Part shown: in pieces, positions 42,363-45,440 of the stretch
How the letters are laid out: each line of letters starts with the position of its first letter
Numbering within the stretch: position 1 is the stretch's first letter
Source of the DNA: Haplomitrium mnioides
Lineage: Eukaryota > Marchantiophyta > Haplomitriopsida > Calobryales
Direction: 5' to 3'
Length of the DNA stretch: 45,440 bases
Assembly (NCBI GenBank): GCA_049999725.1
Contig: JBNGIS010017915.1
Coordinates: 1-45,440 of the forward strand
Made by a program: the position numbers and the translations under genes
The notes under the pieces: generated by a model
Told to the model about the DNA's origin: nothing
Database searches by the model: none
What the model saw: only the letters and a program-made list of their open reading frames with translations

Positions 42363-43954
42363 AAGTTTTTAAAACACAACAAAAATTTACAAAATATTCA
42401 ATGCAAATACAAATAATTAGAGAAAGTTCCAAAGAAAGGAGTTACTAGAAGCTTCTCCTTTCTTGCCTCTTCTCACAAACTGCAATAAACCTCTGAACAA
42501 AAACTCTTTACTATTACGGCCAAAACTTTGTGTCTCTCCGCCTCTCGAGACATCTCGTCCATTGAAAGCTCTCCGACTTCCACCTGCTTTAAAACTAAAA
42601 TATTGACTTCATCTAAAAGACCTTGAAGAGACCTCTAAGGTGTCCACTTCACATCCTCTATCTTGAGAGATCTTTTGGCCTTTGGCTTTTGGCCTTTCAC
42701 AATATTCTTCTCCCACATTGAAAAAAATACTCTGTTGTAAATCCGAGAGCTCTCCACTTCTGAATGCTAGCTGAAACCAGTTGTCTTGTGAAGTCACAGT
42801 CTTCTCAAGTGTAGACTTTGGGTTTATCTCGAGCGTTTCCAACACTAGCTCCCTTTTCAATTTCTGAGATGAAACCATCCCACTTTCTACAAATCGTTGA
42901 TGCCAATACTCGACCTTTTGAATAGAAGTCATCTCAAGCTTGTACATCTGGTTGTAATTGTCATCGATTGCAAAAATGTAGGCTTCTGTTGGTGTGAAGC
43001 CCACGTACACGTAACAGTTATAGAGCGACAAAGCAGGATTCTTTGCCCCATATTTTGTTAAGAGTAGCTGCCTTGCTGCAGCACTGTGATTGCCTCCTAC
43101 AATCTTGTAACGATACTTGTTAGGGTTCTTGATGCCAAACTCTGACTTGTGTTTGAGACCACACTTCGAGTTTACAACCACGATGAAGAAAGAATGTGTG
43201 TACTTCTTCGTGAGCATTCTTTGCGCAAGAAGCTCCACAAAATCCTTGTTTAACCTTTGAATTTGGAATGGACCCCAGTTGTCCATTCCAAGCTTAGGCA
43301 GATTTAAGTTTTCCAGCTTGATTGTAATGGTCTCTTCATGGACTCTGCAGCACTGGATTGCATACTCCTTAATCTTGTTTTTGTCCTCCTTAGAAGTTGT
43401 ATAAGGATCCACTTGCTCTCTTTCTTGAAATGTACGCAACCCCTTGTGGGATTGCCTTTTTTCTCTCGATGTTGGAGCTTGAACTGGCTCCGGATCCTAC
43501 TCCGAGCTGCTTGCTGTTGGAGACAAAGGGACTAATGAAGTTGATTTCGCTTCAGATTTTAAGGGTGCTGGCTCTTCGTCAACAATAGGTGATGGTGCAG
43601 GTTTTTTTTCTTTTTTGGTGCCGGTTTCTTTTTCTTTTGAGCCTCACTTGGCTCCGGCTCCTTTCTTATATTCTGGGAAGAAGTCCTTGTAGAGTGAGTC
43701 AAGAATGTTGCCGCACTCGGATGCGGCACAAGATGTTGAATATTAACACCCTTCTCAGGCCTTAGAATCTTAATTTGTATGGCAAACTTGATGAAGTCTC
43801 GTACAATCCGCTTCGCGTCATTGTACGCATCAACAAAATCCGCCAAATACTGAGTGAACTGAAAATAAAGAAAGAAAACAATTTGGCATTAGTGAAAATG
43901 TTGGACTTACATGTAGAAAAAGCAAGAACTTTAAAAAAATACAAGCGTGCAGTG

Positions 43955-43985
43955 GACAAAGAAGTCCATACGCGCATGGACATCC
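43955..43985. repeat. Single 24-bp array unit left in intron 1 of copy B gene 1
   Basis: GTCCATACGCGCATGGAC stands alone in a 183-nt intron. Copies A and C have 300 bp or more of array here, so the array has contracted in B or expanded in the others. Confidence 0.65.
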
Positions 43986-44098
43986 TAGGAGTTACAACTA
44001 AGTAAGAAAAAAGGAATAAGAAAATAGATTTTGGAACTCACCTTTCCATCTTCCTTTGACGCATAAAGATTTGCAGGAAATAAATCTCTCTCCTTGTA

Positions 44099-44161
44099 CT
44101 CTGAAAAATCAAATCACTTGCAATTTGTAGAATAAAGCGTTATTGAGTCTTGAGCTTATAC
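44099..44161 (-). other. 63-nt micro-intron in exon 1 of copy B gene 1
   Basis: On the minus strand GTATAAGCTC...TTTTTCAGAG. Removing it eliminates two stops and keeps the frame from ANIGLF into YKERDLFPANLYASKEDGK. The counterpart in copy A is 5082-5145. Confidence 0.5.
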
Positions 44162-44401
44162 AAACAGCCCAATGTTGGCTTTCTTTCCCTCCCGAATCAT
44201 TGTAATTTAGACCAGTAGACCCAAATTAAACTTTTCACCTTCACCCGCAAAAAGGTAAAGATGGTGATCCGAGTCTCTCAAGGAACAATAGTTGACGAGC
44301 CATTTCCACTCCAATCTTGTAGGCTCTAGAGCCTTGATAACATCCGAATACCTATAAGGCTTCGGTTTGGCAGGGCGAGAAACAATTCCTTGAGAGGCCA
44401 T

Positions 44402-44862
44402 TGTCAAGATAGAAAACAAATATGTTTTTGGAGGTGAAAAATGTAATAAACAAAAGTTCAGAAATCACTAAGGGCTGGAAATGGCAGAAAACTGAGTAAA
44501 TGGAAAAAAAAAACAATAATCAGAAAAAAAAAAAAAAAAAAAAATCGCAGCAATGGAAAAAATTTTCTACCGGCGCTCCTTTTATAGCTAAATTTCAAAA
44601 AATGTTTTTTCTTGCCAAAAATTTATTCGCAGAGCTCTTGACACGTAGGTTTGACTAGTGCAAAAAACAAAGGTTAGTATATAAAACATTGCTCGTTTTC
44701 ATCTTTCCAATTTCTTTTTTTCATTTTCTTTCCAAAAAGTTCTTAATTTTATCGTTTTATAAAAAAAACAACAAGGCTATATCTTTTGAGAGTTCTATAA
44801 GAGTTTCATAATATTTGTTAAAATAATTCTTTGAAATAATTTAGTTTTTGTGAGATTTTTCA
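44402..44862. promoter_or_regulatory. Divergent intergenic promoter region of copy B
   Basis: 461 bp between the gene 1 ATG (44401, minus) and the gene 2 ATG (44863, plus). The minus-strand TATA box TATAAAAG at 44579-44586 lies 178 bp before the gene 1 ATG, in the same place as in copies A and C. On the gene 2 side TATAAGAG near 44795 is a weak candidate. A 20-odd-bp poly(A) run lies at 44523-44543. Blocks shared with copies A and C include the CGCAGAGCTCTTGACACGTA block, a candidate binding site. Confidence 0.6.
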
Positions 44863-45440
44863 ATGGCTGGAGTTCTTAAATGCAAGAAGAGATTGGAATT
44901 TCAAGATTCATCTTCATAGAAGAGTGTTACTTTTGACAGCCAGTTTGAGATTCAATCAAATGTCAATTTTTGGGAGTTAAGCGATGGAGTTACAAAAGCT
45001 TCAAGTTCGATGGCAAACATATTGGGGGCAAAGATGACTTTTGTTGAATTAAATGGCTTTGCCAAGAAATATCAAGAAGGTGAACTCCATGCGCGCATAA
45101 GATTAAGGACTCAACCTTATACTCGCATGGGGTCAAGGAGTGAATCCAATGCGTGCATAGGATTAAGGACTCAACATTTTGTGAGCAAAAGATCATTGAG
45201 GGAACTCAGTGCTCACAAAGATCTAAAGAAACAATCTTCATCCAACAAAAGATCTTTGTTACCCATCAAGCGGATGAAGTTGAATCTTTCTTCTGAGTAT
45301 TCCAAAATGTCTAAAAAAAAGGCTCAACAAAGAGATTTTAAACAATTGTAGAGATTTCTTCATCCCCATCTGAGGGAGATGTCGATATTTATGATCAAAG
45401 TGTGTCTGTTCAAAACACAAACAGCATACAATCTCTGGAC
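44863..45440 (+). pseudogene. Copy B gene 2, 5' part (continues beyond the window)
   Basis: Starts MAGVLKCKKRLEFQDSSS, then a TAG (44917-44919) at the same codon as in copy C (13907-13909), then KSVTFDSQFEIQ. A further stretch, SSSMANILGAKMTFVELNGF, matches the copy C MASILGK region. After it come core-type repeats (CTCCATGCGCGCATAAG, CCAATGCGTGCATAGG at 45087-45165), which I read as the start of an intron array. The catalytic part lies outside the window, so its condition is unknown. Confidence 0.5.

Larger units (their letters stand above)
40604..44401 (-). pseudogene. Copy B gene 1: ParB-like / N6-N4 DNA methyltransferase, least degenerate copy
   Basis: Minus-strand exons: 44401-44162, 44098-44042, 43858-42446, 41882-41325, 41226-40604, with GT...AG introns and exon lengths close to copy A. 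Exon 1: MASQGIVSRPAKPKPYRY, EPTRLEWKWLVNYCSLRDSD. Exon 2: FTQYLADFVDAYNDAKR, a Lys-rich linker, then an uninterrupted 276-codon stretch (43439-42609) holding the ParB/Srx-like domain: IQRLNKDFVELLAQRM, FFIVVVNSKCG, IVGGNHSAAARQ (residues 113-124 of that stretch), YVYVGFTPTEAYIFAIDDNY. Exon 3: YVDGLNMDFYQVHREANARQ and motif IV FTLAIADIPYGYN. Exon 4: KSQALYNLFFDHLS, ILDLCSGSGTCIVCALKLMQ and EYDRCQSIYIP. A full product would be near 950-980 residues. Remaining damage: a few stops (CAA to TAA, CAG to TAG, TGG to TAG) and three single-base shifts, two in A-runs. The role is inferred: a sequence-specific DNA binder fused to a DNA amino-methyltransferase. Confidence 0.65.
39686..45440 (-). mobile_element. 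Two-gene ParB-methyltransferase/DDE transposon, copy B (right end outside window)
   Basis: Starts ACAACCGCTACTTTGAACCA at 39686, inside gene 2 of copy E. Order: TIR, AT-rich DNA, decayed 37-bp array, gene 1 on the minus strand (40604-44401), divergent promoter region, and the start of gene 2 on the plus strand (44863 on). It has the least damaged gene 1 of the three. The base run left of the TIR (TAACTA) resembles the TTACTA seen left of the same end of copy A. Confidence 0.75.

Overview
The window looks like a gene-poor, repeat-rich nuclear segment of a plant with a large genome. The + strand is mostly AT-rich. I see no host gene, rRNA or tRNA. Almost everything recognisable is a mobile element and nearly every reading frame is broken. 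The retroelement families (Copia, Ty3/gypsy, a gypsy element carrying a cytosine methyltransferase and a PHD finger) and a CACTA transposase are of plant type. From memory, methyltransferase-bearing gypsy elements are best known outside flowering plants, so a fern, lycophyte, bryophyte or charophyte is a reasonable guess, but this is inference.

The main content is an unusual two-gene DNA transposon family present as four nested copies. Gene 1 encodes a ParB/Srx-like domain followed by a class-beta N6-adenine/N4-cytosine DNA methyltransferase domain (motif IV ADIPYG, then SAM motif I DLCSGSGT). Gene 2 is divergent and encodes a DDE-like transposase of the kind I recall as DUF7869 (IDGMDQ ... 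NTTxxNKN ... THDQIDQMFSRFSKHLKR). The two genes share an intergenic region of about 450 bp with a TATA box for gene 1. Introns 1 and 2 of gene 1 are filled with 24-bp units carrying a GTCCATGCGCGCATGGAC palindrome. Different arrays with the same CpG-rich core lie near the two element ends (37 bp and 52 bp periods). The terminal inverted repeats read RCAACCRCTACTTTGAA.

Layout. 1-647: 3' end of a Copia element with its LTR. 648-1140: nothing recognised. About 1141-18935: transposon copy C, into whose gene 1 intron 3 copy A (1908-9973, flanked by TAGTAA) has inserted. 18934-20216: Copia gag remnant, leader and primer-binding site on the minus strand, interrupted by copy C. 20704-20827: long hairpin. 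20890-21720: CACTA (En/Spm) transposase remnant. 22430-23080: three units of a 194-bp repeat. 23911-25460 and 30320-32870: two halves of a degenerate Ty3/gypsy element. Between them is a second gypsy element with a C5-cytosine methyltransferase domain, an integrase tail, a PHD finger and a tandem LTR-LTR junction (27480-30318). 33590-36900: a GC-richer, strongly pyrimidine-biased stretch without recognisable genes. 37705-39685: part of copy E, whose transposase gene is interrupted by copy B (39686 to beyond the window end).

Functionally, gene 2 would move the element. The ParB-methyltransferase could bind and/or methylate the element's own palindromic arrays. That last link is a hypothesis from co-occurrence, not something the sequence proves.
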